Source: Streptomyces cyaneofuscatus
Lineage (GTDB): Bacteria > Actinomycetota > Actinomycetes > Streptomycetales > Streptomycetaceae
Direction of reading: 5' to 3'
Assembly: GCF_000718135.1 (NCBI RefSeq)
Contig: NZ_JOEM01000034.1
Location: forward strand, 1 to 41,639
Length of the DNA: 41,639 nucleotides
Numbering within the stretch: the first letter of the stretch is position 1; every line of letters begins with the position of its first letter. The notes below the pieces were generated by a model that was not told the origin of the DNA, did not search any database, and saw nothing but the letters and a program-made list of their open reading frames with translations. The position numbers and the translations under genes were made by a program. Below are positions 23,501 to 30,910 of the stretch, piece after piece.

Positions 23501-25286
23501 CGATCCGCCAGGACGTGGTGCCCAGGGTGAAGACGTCGCCGACGCGGGACTCGTAGACCATCTCCTCATCCAGCTCGCCGACCCGGCCGCCGCCCTTCTT
23601 CGGGTCCGCGCCGGCCAGGAAGACCCCGAAGAGGCCGCGGTCCGGAATGGTGCCGCCCGAGGTGACGGCGAGCCGCTGCGCGCCGGGGCGGCCCGTGACC
23701 GTACCGCCGACCCGGTCCCAGACGACCCGGGGGCGCAGCTCCGCGAAGGCGTCGGAGGGATAGCGGCCGGCGAGCATGTCGAGCACGGCGGTGAACGCCG
23801 ACTCGGGAAGCGAGGCGAACGGGGCGGCCCGGCGGACCAGGGCCAGCAGGTCGTCCGCCTGCCAGCTGTCCAGCGCCACCATGGCGACCAGCTGCTGGGC
23901 CAGGACGTCCAGCGGGTTGGACGGGATGCGGAGCGCCTCGATCGCCCCGGTCCGCATCCGCTCGGTGACGACGGCGGCCTGCACCAGGTCGCCGCGGTAC
24001 TTCGGGAAGACCACGCCGGTGGAGACCGCGCCCACCTGGTGCCCGGCCCGGCCGACCCGCTGGAGGCCGGAGGCGACGGAGGGCGGGGACTCGACCTGGA
24101 CCACCAGGTCGACGGCGCCCATGTCGATGCCGAGCTCCAGGCTGGAGGTGGCCACCACGGCGGGCAGTCTCCCCGCCTTCAGGTCCTCCTCCACCTGGGC
24201 CCGCTGCTCCTTGGAGACCGACCCGTGGTGGGCGCGGGCCAGCAGGGCGGGGGCGCCCCGGGCCGCGCCGGACTGGGCCATGACCTCGGCGGGGGCGTGC
24301 GCCTCCGGCAGGTCGAGAGCGGGGTTGTCCGGGTTGTCGGGGTCGAAGGCGGTGCCGGTGGCCCGCTCGTACGCGATCTCGTTGAGCCGGTTGCACAGGC
24401 GCTCCGCCAGCCGGCGGGAGTTGGCGAAGACGATGGTGGAGCGGTGCGACTGGACGAGGTCGGCGATGCGCTCCTCGACATGCGGCCAGATCGACGGCTT
24501 CTCCGCCTGCGCGGCGTCCCCGTCGGTGGCGGGGGAGCCGCCCAGCTCGCCCAGGTCCTCGACCGGGACCACCACCGAGAGGTCGAACTCCTTGGTGGAC
24601 GGCGGCTGGACGATTTCCACCTTGCGCTGCGGCGACAGGAACCGGGCGACCTCGTCGACCGGCCGGACCGTCGCGGAGAGCCCGATACGGCGGGCGGGCC
24701 GGGGCAGCAGCTCGTCCAGGCGCTCCAGGGAGAGCGCGAGATGGGCGCCGCGCTTCGTCCCGGCGACCGCGTGCACCTCGTCGAGGATCACCGTCTCGAC
24801 GCCCGCGAGCGCGTCCCGGGCGGAGGACGTGAGCATCAGGAACAGCGATTCGGGTGTGGTGATCAGGATGTCCGGCGGCCGGGTCACCAGGGAGCGCCGC
24901 TCGGCGGGCGGGGTGTCACCGGACCGGATGCCCACCCGCACCTCCGGCTCAGGGAGGCCGAGCCGCACCGACTCCTGGCGGATGCCGGTGAGCGGCGAGC
25001 GCAGATTGCGCTCCACGTCGACGGCGAGCGCCTTGAGCGGGGACACGTACAGCACGCGGCAGCGTTTCTTCGCCTCGGCGGGCGGCGGACCGGAGGCCAG
25101 CCGGTCCAGTGAGGCGAGGAACGCGGCCAGCGTCTTGCCGGAACCGGTCGGCGCGACCACCAGCACATCGCTGCCCTCGCCGATGGCACGCCAGGCACCC
25201 TCCTGCGCGGCGGTGGGCGCGCTGAAGGCGCCGGCGAACCAGCTGCGGGTCGCGGGCGAGAAGGCGTCGAGAGCTGAGCCGGTCAT
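20592..25286 (-). CDS. lhr: ATP-dependent helicase Lhr
   Basis: A 1564-aa superfamily 2 helicase of the long Lhr type. Walker A APTGSGKT (K51) and the DEVH box (D169-H172) lie in the first RecA-like domain. The second domain has SHRSTIVFANSRRLAERLCNRLNE, ATSSLELGIDMG and QRVGRAGH. Winged-helix and Lhr-specific domains follow, and the last about 650 residues form the large C-terminal region typical of full-length Lhr. Lhr unwinds DNA with 3'-5' polarity and is damage-inducible in mycobacteria. The start at ATG 25286 is chosen because a TTGTCAGTGGC-type promoter ends seven bases before it; an ATG at 25295 would overlap the -10. Confidence 0.94.
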   Translation of the reverse strand: MTGSALDAFSPATRSWFAGAFSAPTAAQEGAWRAIGEGSDVLVVAPTGSGKTLAAFLASLDRLASGPPPAEAKKRCRVLYVSPLKALAVDVERNLRSPLTGIRQESVRLGLPEPEVRVGIRSGDTPPAERRSLVTRPPDILITTPESLFLMLTSSARDALAGVETVILDEVHAVAGTKRGAHLALSLERLDELLPRPARRIGLSATVRPVDEVARFLSPQRKVEIVQPPSTKEFDLSVVVPVEDLGELGGSPATDGDAAQAEKPSIWPHVEERIADLVQSHRSTIVFANSRRLAERLCNRLNEIAYERATGTAFDPDNPDNPALDLPEAHAPAEVMAQSGAARGAPALLARAHHGSVSKEQRAQVEEDLKAGRLPAVVATSSLELGIDMGAVDLVVQVESPPSVASGLQRVGRAGHQVGAVSTGVVFPKYRGDLVQAAVVTERMRTGAIEALRIPSNPLDVLAQQLVAMVALDSWQADDLLALVRRAAPFASLPESAFTAVLDMLAGRYPSDAFAELRPRVVWDRVGGTVTGRPGAQRLAVTSGGTIPDRGLFGVFLAGADPKKGGGRVGELDEEMVYESRVGDVFTLGTTSWRIEDITRDRVLVSPAPGVPGRLPFWKGDQLGRPLELGRALGAFLREIGGLSEEDARLRLLAAGLDAWAADNILAYLDEQRRACGHVPDDRTILVERFRDELGDWRVVVHSPFGAQVHAPWALALSARLGERYGMDAQVMHADDGIVLRLPDADMMGLDLLDFDAPPAGDAANDGATPQTFSYDSEQPPVGATDVVFDQGEVQQIVTDQVGGSALFAARFRECAARALLLPRRSPGKRTPLWQQRQRASQLLQVASEFGSFPIVLEAVRECLQDVFDVPGLTELMGDLEARRVRLVEVTTQEPSPFARSLLFGYVAQFLYEGDSPLAERRAAALSLDSHLLAELLGQAELRELLDPEVLTELERELQWLTEERRIKDVEGVADLLRVLGPLTDAELAERGAEPSWAPELATTRRAIQVRIAGADHWAAIEDAGRLRDALGTALPVGVPEAFTEPVKDPLGDLLARFARTHGPFTAARAAERFGLGTAVTDGALQRLAASGRTVQGEFHPAGIGQEWCDATVLRRLRRRSLAALRQELEPVEPAALASFLPQWQHFGSHRLRGIDGLARAVEQLQGAPVPASALEKLILPSRVMGYTPAMLDELTTTGEVVWAGAGALPGKDGWLSLYPADSAPLLLPAPHPLELSALHESLLTTLSGGYGLFFRQIADQVRATTHPDASDQQLADALWELAWSGRLTNDTLAPLRSLLGSGRTAGSTAHRARRNVPRGRYGSLTAAARPASRTGPPTVSGRWSLLPPREPEPTHRAHALARTLLDRHGVVTRGAVQAEGVEGGFSATYRILAAFEDSGQARRGYVVEGLGAAQFAMDGAVDRVRAAATARDRRDPGTAPQALVLAAADPANAYGAALPWPESPDGAGHKPGRKAGALVVLVDGELTLYMERGGKSLLAWPTDPESPALLAAAEALAASARAGALGTVTVERTNGASSLTSPLGRTLEAAGFLATPRGLRLRA

Positions 25287-25293
25287 GTCCCCC

Positions 25294-25316
25294 ATCGTGC
25301 ACCCCGCCACTGACAA
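25294..25316 (-). promoter_or_regulatory. RecA-independent damage-inducible (RecA-NDp) promoter of lhr
   Basis: Reading leftward, a perfect TTGTCAGTGGC (25306-25316), six bases, then CACGAT as -10 (25294-25299), then seven bases to the lhr ATG. This is the actinobacterial LexA-independent DNA-damage promoter class. The same layout precedes recA here. Confidence 0.85.
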
Positions 25317-25388
25317 CGGGCCCGCGACACCGCCCGGAGCCGCCCCCTCACCCTGCGGCGCACCGCCGGGACCTGCGAGAATGTGGCC

Positions 25389-26246
25389 ATGGCGGGAGCG
25401 GATCGGGCGAAGGAGTGGGCACGCCACTGGACGTACGCGGAGCTGCCCGACCTCGACCTCCTGCGCGCCCGGTACGTCCGCCACACCTTCCCCCGGCACA
25501 GCCACGAGGGGTACGTGTTCGGCGCGGTCACCGGCGGGGTGGAGGACGTGGGGCTGCCGGGCGGCATGGTGCACGCGATCCCCGGCACCGTCGTGATGAT
25601 CAACCCGGAGGTGCCGCACACCGCCCGTCCCGGACGGCCCGAGGGCTGGACGTACGACACGCTCTACCCCTCCTCCCAGGTCGTCAACGACATCGCGGCC
25701 GACGTGACGCACCTGCGCGGCACGGTGGGGTTCGGCGAGACGCGGGTGACCGACCCGTACGCCGCCCGGCTGATCACCCAGGTGCACCGGGCCGCGGAGG
25801 AGGGCAACGCGCTGGCCGCCGACACCCTGCTGCGGGTCCTGGTCGTCCGCCTGCTCACCCGGCACGGCAGCTCGCTCCCCGGCGTGACGCCCCGGGCCGG
25901 GGGCGCGCGGGACGCCGAACGCGCCCGCCGCGCGCTGGAGGGGCGGATGGACGCGCCGCCCACCCTGGAGACGCTCGCCGCCGAGCTGGGCACCAGCCCG
26001 TTCGCGCTCCTGAGGGCCTTCAAGAAGGAGTACGGGATGCCACCGCACACCTGGCTCACCGACGCCCGGGTGCGGCGCGCCCGCCGCCTCCTCGACGAGG
26101 GCATCGCCCCCGCCGAGGCCGCGGTCGCCGTCGGCTTCACCGACCAGCCGCACCTCAACCGGCATTTCACCCGGATCGTGGGGGTGCCGCCCGGCGCGTA
26201 CCAGCGCGAGCGCGGCGTGTACCGGCGCGGGCAGGGCGTGTCCTAG
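25389..26246 (+). CDS. AraC-family transcriptional regulator
   Basis: A 285-aa regulator with an N-terminal cupin-like sensor domain (about 20-165; PRHSHEGYVFGAV and PGTVVMINPEVPH) and a C-terminal double HTH (about 185-275: LAAELGTSPFALLRAFKKEY and AAVAVGFTDQPHLNRHFTRIVGVPPGAYQ). It precedes azlCD on the same strand by 122 bases and probably controls that exporter, as linked AraC genes often do; this is inference. The ATG at 25389 lies six bases after GAGAAT, a -10-like element. A GTG at 25383 is possible. It is divergent from lhr, and the 102-base gap holds both promoters. Confidence 0.88.
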   Translation: MAGADRAKEWARHWTYAELPDLDLLRARYVRHTFPRHSHEGYVFGAVTGGVEDVGLPGGMVHAIPGTVVMINPEVPHTARPGRPEGWTYDTLYPSSQVVNDIAADVTHLRGTVGFGETRVTDPYAARLITQVHRAAEEGNALAADTLLRVLVVRLLTRHGSSLPGVTPRAGGARDAERARRALEGRMDAPPTLETLAAELGTSPFALLRAFKKEYGMPPHTWLTDARVRRARRLLDEGIAPAEAAVAVGFTDQPHLNRHFTRIVGVPPGAYQRERGVYRRGQGVS

Positions 26247-26317
26247 GAGTGCGGGAAGTGTCCTAGGGGGTGCGGACGTGTCCTAGAAGCGCGGCACGTG
26301 CCCCAGGCGGTGCGAGG
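26238..26317 (+). repeat. Four 20-bp tandem repeats between the araC-type gene and azlC
   Basis: Exactly 20-base units start at 26238, 26258, 26278 and 26298. The first is GTGTCCTAGGAGTGCGGGAA; three begin GTGTCCTAG and the last GTGCCCCAG. The first unit includes the regulator's TAG stop codon. The 20-base period is about two helical turns, so the array could be iterated operator sites or a slippage product. Confidence 0.8.
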
Positions 26318-26368
26318 GCGCAAGAACGTACAAGACCCCGCCCCAGCCGTCCCCGTAACGTGCGGCGC

Positions 26369-27220
26369 GTGGCAGAACAGACAGCACCCCCAGAGAGCAC
26401 CGGCGCGATCGGTGCCATATCCGTCGGGCCGCCCGGCTCGACGGCGCCCGGCGCCCCGCCGGACGGACCGCCCGGTACCTCACCGGGCAAGCCCGACGCG
26501 GCCGTCGTCCGGGACGCGCTCGCCGTCGGCATCGCCGTCGGGCTCTCCGGTTTCGCCTTCGGCGTCACCGCCGCCGGCTCCGGGCTCAGCCTGCTCCAGA
26601 TCTGCGCCCTGAGCCTCTTCGTCTTCACCGGCGCCTCGCAGTTCGCCCTGGTCGGCGCGCTGGCAGCGGGCGGCAACCCGTACACCGCGGCGGCCGGAGC
26701 GTTCTTTCTGGGCGTCCGCAACGCCTTCTACGGCCTGCGGCTCTCCCAACTGCTGGCCCTTCCCCGCGCGCTGCGCCCCTTCGCCGCCCACTGGGTGATC
26801 GACGAGACGACCGCGGTGACCGTGGCCCAGCCCGACCGGCGGTCCGCGCGCCTGGGATTCACCGTCACCGGCCTCACCCTCTACGTGCTGTGGAATCTCA
26901 CCACCCTGGTGGGTGCGATGGGAGCCGAGGCGCTGGGCGACACCGAGGCCTGGGGCCTGGACGCGGCGAGTCCCGCCGTCTTCCTCGCCCTGCTCGCCCC
27001 GATGCTCAGGAGCACCACCGAACGCGTCACCGCCGGTCTCGCCGTGCTGCTGGCCCTGACGCTGCTGCCCGTCCTGCCGGCCGGCGTGCCGGTCCTGCTG
27101 TCCGCGCTCGCGGCCCCCGTCGTCCTCTTCCTGATGGGACGGCGCAAGCGGGGACCGGCCGTGGAGAGCGGCACGACGTCGCGGGAGAAGACCGTAGAGA
27201 AGGGCGGACGGGACGCATGA
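26369..27220 (+). CDS. azlC: AzlC-family permease (branched-chain amino acid export, large subunit)
   Basis: A 283-aa membrane protein with a Pro/Gly-rich 55-aa tail, then AzlC motifs (VRDALAVGIAVGLSGFAFG, LFVFTGASQFALVG, FFLGVRNAFYGL, HWVIDETTAV) and about seven to eight helices. AzlCD exporters excrete branched-chain amino acids. The start at GTG 26369 (VAEQTAP) lies seven bases after TAACGT, again a leaderless layout. Upstream in-frame codons from 26270 cross the repeats and look non-coding. The stop overlaps the azlD start (ATGA). Confidence 0.9.
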   Translation: MAEQTAPPESTGAIGAISVGPPGSTAPGAPPDGPPGTSPGKPDAAVVRDALAVGIAVGLSGFAFGVTAAGSGLSLLQICALSLFVFTGASQFALVGALAAGGNPYTAAAGAFFLGVRNAFYGLRLSQLLALPRALRPFAAHWVIDETTAVTVAQPDRRSARLGFTVTGLTLYVLWNLTTLVGAMGAEALGDTEAWGLDAASPAVFLALLAPMLRSTTERVTAGLAVLLALTLLPVLPAGVPVLLSALAAPVVLFLMGRRKRGPAVESGTTSREKTVEKGGRDA

Positions 27221-27522
27221 ACGTCTGGATAGCCATCGGACTGACCGCGGCGGGCTGCTACCTCGCCAAGTACGCGGGCCTGCTGGTCCCCGCCGGAGTG
27301 CTGGAGCGACCGCTCGTGCGGCGGATGGCGGTCCTGCTGCCCGTGGCGCTGCTGGCGGCCCTCACCGCCCAGCAGACCTTCGGCGACGGGCAGCAGCTCG
27401 TCCTGGACGCCCGGGCCGCCGGACTCGCCGCCGCGGCGCTCGCGCTGGTCCTGCGCGCTCCCTTCCTGGTGGTCGTCGGCGCGGCCGTGGTCGTCACGGC
27501 GGGCGTCCGCGTCCTGGGGTGA
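27217..27522 (+). CDS. azlD: AzlD-family small subunit of branched-chain amino acid exporter
   Basis: A 101-aa protein with three to four membrane helices, typical AzlD length and the motif LAKYAGLLVPAGVLERPLVRRMAVLLPVALLAALTAQQTF (given in part). It overlaps azlC by four bases, so the two subunits are co-translated. It converges with the next gene, leaving 14 bases between the stops. Confidence 0.92.
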   Translation: MNVWIAIGLTAAGCYLAKYAGLLVPAGVLERPLVRRMAVLLPVALLAALTAQQTFGDGQQLVLDARAAGLAAAALALVLRAPFLVVVGAAVVVTAGVRVLG

Positions 27523-27536
27523 GCGGGGCTCCGGTC

Positions 27537-28451
27537 CTAGCCCGGGGGGCGGCCGTAGGCCCGTAACGTCTCCAGGGCTCTGAGCGTCACCAGGGGCCTC
27601 CCCTCCAGGGCGGTGCCCGGTGCCCATTGCCGCCAGTTCACCGGCCAGCCGCCGTCCTCCTGCTGCTCGGCCGCCAGATGGTCGAGCGAGCACTCCAGCT
27701 CCTCGTCGGTGAACCAGCGGCGGGCCAGTGACCCGGGCGTACGGGCGTAGTCGTGCGGGAAGTGGTGCTCGCCCGGTGCGTAGCCCGGCGCCACCGGGTA
27801 CTCCGCCCGCCGGGCCGGATCGAGCACCGCGAGCCGCTGCCCGCGCACCATCCGGCCCAGCCGGTCCGCCGCCCGCTCGGCGCGGGCCCGGTCCGGCACC
27901 CCGTCCAGGAAGGCGATCGCGGCCTCGATCTCGTAGGGGTGCGACTGCTCCAGTGCGTCGACGGCGCTCCAGCAGAAGTCCGTCGCCCGGAACAGCCAGG
28001 CGTGCCACACCTCGTTGCGGTGCAGCAGTCCGACGATCGGACCGGTCGCGAGCAGTTCGGCGGGCGGGTCGTCGACCACGGGGACGAACGGGGCGGCGGG
28101 ATATCCACGCCGGGTGGGGAGCAGCGCGGGAAGCGCCCCTTCTTTGGTCGACACGTCGCTCAGATAGCGGCAGATCCGCTCCACCCGCAGGCCGTCGCAG
28201 CGGCCGATGGAGTCGAGGACGCTGAGCGCGTGAGCGGCGTGCAGCGGCTGGCTGACCGGACCGCGAAGATCGGGTTCCAGCGCGTGGGCGTAGCCGCCGT
28301 CCTCGTTGCGGTAGGCGGCGAGGGCCGTCTCGACGGGGTCCGGGTCGCCGTCGAGGAAGCGGTGGGCGAACCTCCGCTGTTCGAGGACGCGGGCGGTGAG
28401 CCAGATGAAGTGCTCGGCTCGGACAAGGGGATGTGCTCCGGTTCCAGCCAT
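27537..28451 (-). CDS. Prenyltransferase/squalene-cyclase-fold hypothetical protein
   Basis: A 304-aa soluble protein with alpha-toroid repeats seen in terpene cyclases and prenyltransferase beta subunits: AYRNEDGGYAHALEPDLRG and AEQQEDGGWPVNWRQW resemble QxxDGxW-type repeats. The DxDD cyclisation motif of class II terpene cyclases is not seen, so a catalytic role is doubtful. No partner enzyme is nearby. The ATG at 28451 lies six bases after TACGGT, so the mRNA may be leaderless. Function unknown. Confidence 0.82.
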   Translation of the reverse strand: MAGTGAHPLVRAEHFIWLTARVLEQRRFAHRFLDGDPDPVETALAAYRNEDGGYAHALEPDLRGPVSQPLHAAHALSVLDSIGRCDGLRVERICRYLSDVSTKEGALPALLPTRRGYPAAPFVPVVDDPPAELLATGPIVGLLHRNEVWHAWLFRATDFCWSAVDALEQSHPYEIEAAIAFLDGVPDRARAERAADRLGRMVRGQRLAVLDPARRAEYPVAPGYAPGEHHFPHDYARTPGSLARRWFTDEELECSLDHLAAEQQEDGGWPVNWRQWAPGTALEGRPLVTLRALETLRAYGRPPG

Positions 28452-28531
28452 GGACCGACCGTAGAGGGGAAAGGGGCCCTGGCACATGCCCCGCGGACCG
28501 GCTGCACTCTCAGGAGCGCGATACTGAGGGC

Positions 28532-28726
28532 ATGCGGTTGACGATTTTCTGGGAGCGGATGGCGGACCACTTCGGCGCCGTGTACGCGGACTCCTTCGCC
28601 CGTGACCATGTGATGGCCGAACTCGGCGGCCGTACGGTGCATCAGGCGCTGGACGCGGGCTGGGACGCGAAGGACGTCTGGCGCGCGGTCTGCACGTCGA
28701 TGGACGTGCCCGCGGACAAGCGCTGA
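28532..28726 (+). CDS. DUF3046 family protein
   Basis: A 64-aa protein starting MRLTIFWERMADHFGAVYADSF with the DUF3046 ending ALDAGWDAKDVWRAVCTSMDVP. The family is found near recA in many actinobacteria; no function is known. A GATACT -10-like element lies six bases before the ATG, and GAGGG within that gap could also serve as a ribosome site. Divergent from the prenyltransferase-like gene. Confidence 0.92.
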   Translation: MRLTIFWERMADHFGAVYADSFARDHVMAELGGRTVHQALDAGWDAKDVWRAVCTSMDVPADKR

Positions 28727-28827
28727 GGCCTGCGGACGTCCTCGGCGGCCGGCGCTGACCTCCGCCGTTCCCCGGGCGTCTCCCGGCCGGGGGACCGGCT
28801 GTCGGTGGCGTAGGCGAGACTTGTCCC

Positions 28828-30069
28828 GTGTCATCGACAGACGAGACCGTTCCGCCCCGGCCGCCCGACGCCCCGCCCGCCGGGCCCCCCGCGCCACCGT
28901 CCGGCCCGGGGCCCGCCCGCATGCCGGGCTGGCTGCCGCGCGCGATGGTCCTGGCCCTGGCGCTCTACGCCTGCTTCCAGCTCGGCAGCTGGGCGTTCGA
29001 CCAGGTCATCGGTTTGCTGACCAATGTGCTGATCGCCTTCTTCCTCGCGCTCGCCATCGAGCCCGCGGTGGGCCGGATGTCGGCGCGCGGGATGCGCCGG
29101 GGGCTGGCCACGTTCCTCGTCTTCATCGGCCTGATGATCTTCAGCGCCGGGTTCGTCGTCCTCCTGGGGTCGATGCTGGCCGGCCAGATCGTGGACATGG
29201 TCGACGACTTCCCCGAGTACATCGACTCGGTGATCAACTGGGTCAACCAGACCTTCCACACCGAGCTCTCCCGGGTCCAGGTCCAGGACAGCCTTCTGCA
29301 CTCCGACTGGCTGCAGAAGTACGTCCAGAACAGCGCCACGGGGGTGCTCGACGTCTCCACCACGGTCCTCGGCGGGCTGTTCCGGCTGCTGACGATCTTC
29401 CTGTTCTCGTTCTACTTCGCGGCCGACGGCCCCCGGCTGCGCCGCGCGCTCTGCTCCGTACTGCCGCCGGCCCGCCAGACCGAGGTGCTGCGCGCCTGGG
29501 AGATCGCGGTCGACAAGACCGGCGGCTACATCTACTCGCGCGGCCTGATGGCACTGATCTCCGGCGTCGCGCACTACATCCTGCTGGTCGTCCTCGGCGT
29601 GCCCTACGCTCCGGCGCTCGCGGTCTGGGTGGGGCTCGTCTCCCAGTTCATCCCCACCATCGGTACGTATCTGGCGGGCGCCCTGCCGATGCTGATCGCC
29701 TTCACGGTCAACCCCTGGTACGCACTGTGGGTGCTGGGCTTCGTCGTGGTCTACCAGCAGTTCGAGAACTACGTCCTCCAGCCCAAGCTGACCGCCAGGA
29801 CTGTCGACATCCACCCGGCGGTCGCGTTCGGTTCTGTGGTCGCGGGGACGGCCCTGCTGGGAGCCGTCGGCGCGCTGATCGCCATCCCCGCCGTCGCCAC
29901 GCTCCAGGCGTTCCTGGGCGCCTACGTGAAGCGGTACGACGTCACCGACGACCCCCGGGTGCACGGCGGCCACCGACCGCGGCGCGGGGGGCCCGCCCTC
30001 TCCCGGATACGCCGGGCGCTGGGCGGGTCCGGCCGGACGGGCGGCGGAGGAGCGGGCGGACAGAGCTGA
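28828..30069 (+). CDS. AI-2E family transporter (PerM-like permease)
   Basis: A 413-aa membrane protein with a Pro-rich N-terminus, about seven to eight helices and AI-2E/UPF0118 motifs: LIAFFLALAIEPAVGRM, FIPTIGTYLAGALPMLIA, and QQFENYVLQPKLTARTVDIH, the last being the family hallmark. The C-terminal tail is Arg/Gly-rich. Members export autoinducer-2 or act as Na/H antiporters, so the substrate is open. The GTG at 28828 has no ribosome site; GAGACT lies six bases before it. It converges with cydB. Confidence 0.88.
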   Translation: MSSTDETVPPRPPDAPPAGPPAPPSGPGPARMPGWLPRAMVLALALYACFQLGSWAFDQVIGLLTNVLIAFFLALAIEPAVGRMSARGMRRGLATFLVFIGLMIFSAGFVVLLGSMLAGQIVDMVDDFPEYIDSVINWVNQTFHTELSRVQVQDSLLHSDWLQKYVQNSATGVLDVSTTVLGGLFRLLTIFLFSFYFAADGPRLRRALCSVLPPARQTEVLRAWEIAVDKTGGYIYSRGLMALISGVAHYILLVVLGVPYAPALAVWVGLVSQFIPTIGTYLAGALPMLIAFTVNPWYALWVLGFVVVYQQFENYVLQPKLTARTVDIHPAVAFGSVVAGTALLGAVGALIAIPAVATLQAFLGAYVKRYDVTDDPRVHGGHRPRRGGPALSRIRRALGGSGRTGGGGAGGQS

Positions 30070-30078
30070 GCCGGAGGC

Positions 30079-30132
30079 GCTGCGTAGGTCGGAGGCACGG
30101 CCTGGGTCAGAGATACGGCCTGGGTCAGAGGT
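30079..30132. repeat. 18-bp tandem repeats at the cydB 3' end
   Basis: Two nearly perfect 18-base units (30097-30114 and 30115-30132, one difference) begin ACGGCCTGGGTCAGAG; a third degenerate unit precedes them (30079-30096). On the cydB strand each of the two good units contains TGA, so the cydB stop codon (30125-30127) is duplicated 18 bases further on. Confidence 0.8.
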
Positions 30133-30901
30133 ACGAGGGGTGCGTCACCCGGTGTCGGAAGGTGTGCCAGGTCCACGCCTGGGCGGCGACCAGCAGCGGG
30201 CAGAACGCGAGCAGGACGGGGACGAGCAGGGTGAGCGTCGCCCGGTCCGCCGCGTGCGCCGCCGGATGGAGTGCCGGACCCGCGAACAGCGGCAGGGCGC
30301 CCATCAGGACGGCGGTCAGGGTGAAGGACCTGCCCGCGCCGGTACGCCCGACGAGCCGGTGCGCGCGGGCCCAGGGCCGCCCGGTCAGCCGCAGGGCCGC
30401 GAAGCCCAGACCGTGTGCGGCGAACAGCGCGGCGACGGCGAGCGCGGTCACGGCCCCGACCGGGGTGGCGGCCGTACGCTCCGGCGTACCCGAGAAGAGC
30501 GCGGCCAGCAGCCAGCCCCAGGCCAGCGCCACCGCCCAGCTCCCGCACACCACCGCGCCGTCGCACCCCGCCCGCCACCGCCGCCCGCCGCCCCGCCCGC
30601 GCAGCCACAGCCCGGCGTCGCGCACCATCCACCCGGCGATCAGCGGCACGACCACGGTGAGCTGGGCGCTCAGCAGCTCGCCCTCCAGGACCGGGAAGCA
30701 GCCCACGAGCACGCCGGCGGTGGCGACCAGCCAGACCTCGTTGCCCAGGAAGAACGGCGCGAAGGCGGCGATCACCAGGCGTCGTTCGCCGTCGTCCCCG
30801 CCCAGGTACGGCAGCAGCATGCCGGTGCCGATGTCCGCACCGGCGAGGACGAAGTAGCCGGCGGCGAAGAAGGCGAGCAGGCAGACGGCCAGGGTGTCCA
30901 C
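30125..30901 (-). CDS. cydB: Cytochrome bd oxidase subunit II, short form
   Basis: A 258-aa membrane protein with the CydB start FAAGYFVLAGADIGTGMLLPYLG, ERRLVIAAFAPFFLGNEVWL and a final WTWHTF segment. It partners CydA in quinol oxidation and oxygen reduction. Most CydB proteins have 330-380 aa, so this one lacks about 100 residues, mainly in the middle to C-terminal helices, although the ends align. The GTG start at 30901 lies nine bases after the cydA stop, with the ribosome site GAGGAG in between, so the two form an operon. 18-bp repeats cover its stop codon. Confidence 0.85.
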   Translation of the reverse strand: MDTLAVCLLAFFAAGYFVLAGADIGTGMLLPYLGGDDGERRLVIAAFAPFFLGNEVWLVATAGVLVGCFPVLEGELLSAQLTVVVPLIAGWMVRDAGLWLRGRGGGRRWRAGCDGAVVCGSWAVALAWGWLLAALFSGTPERTAATPVGAVTALAVAALFAAHGLGFAALRLTGRPWARAHRLVGRTGAGRSFTLTAVLMGALPLFAGPALHPAAHAADRATLTLLVPVLLAFCPLLVAAQAWTWHTFRHRVTHPSYL

Positions 30902-30910
30902 GACGGCTCC

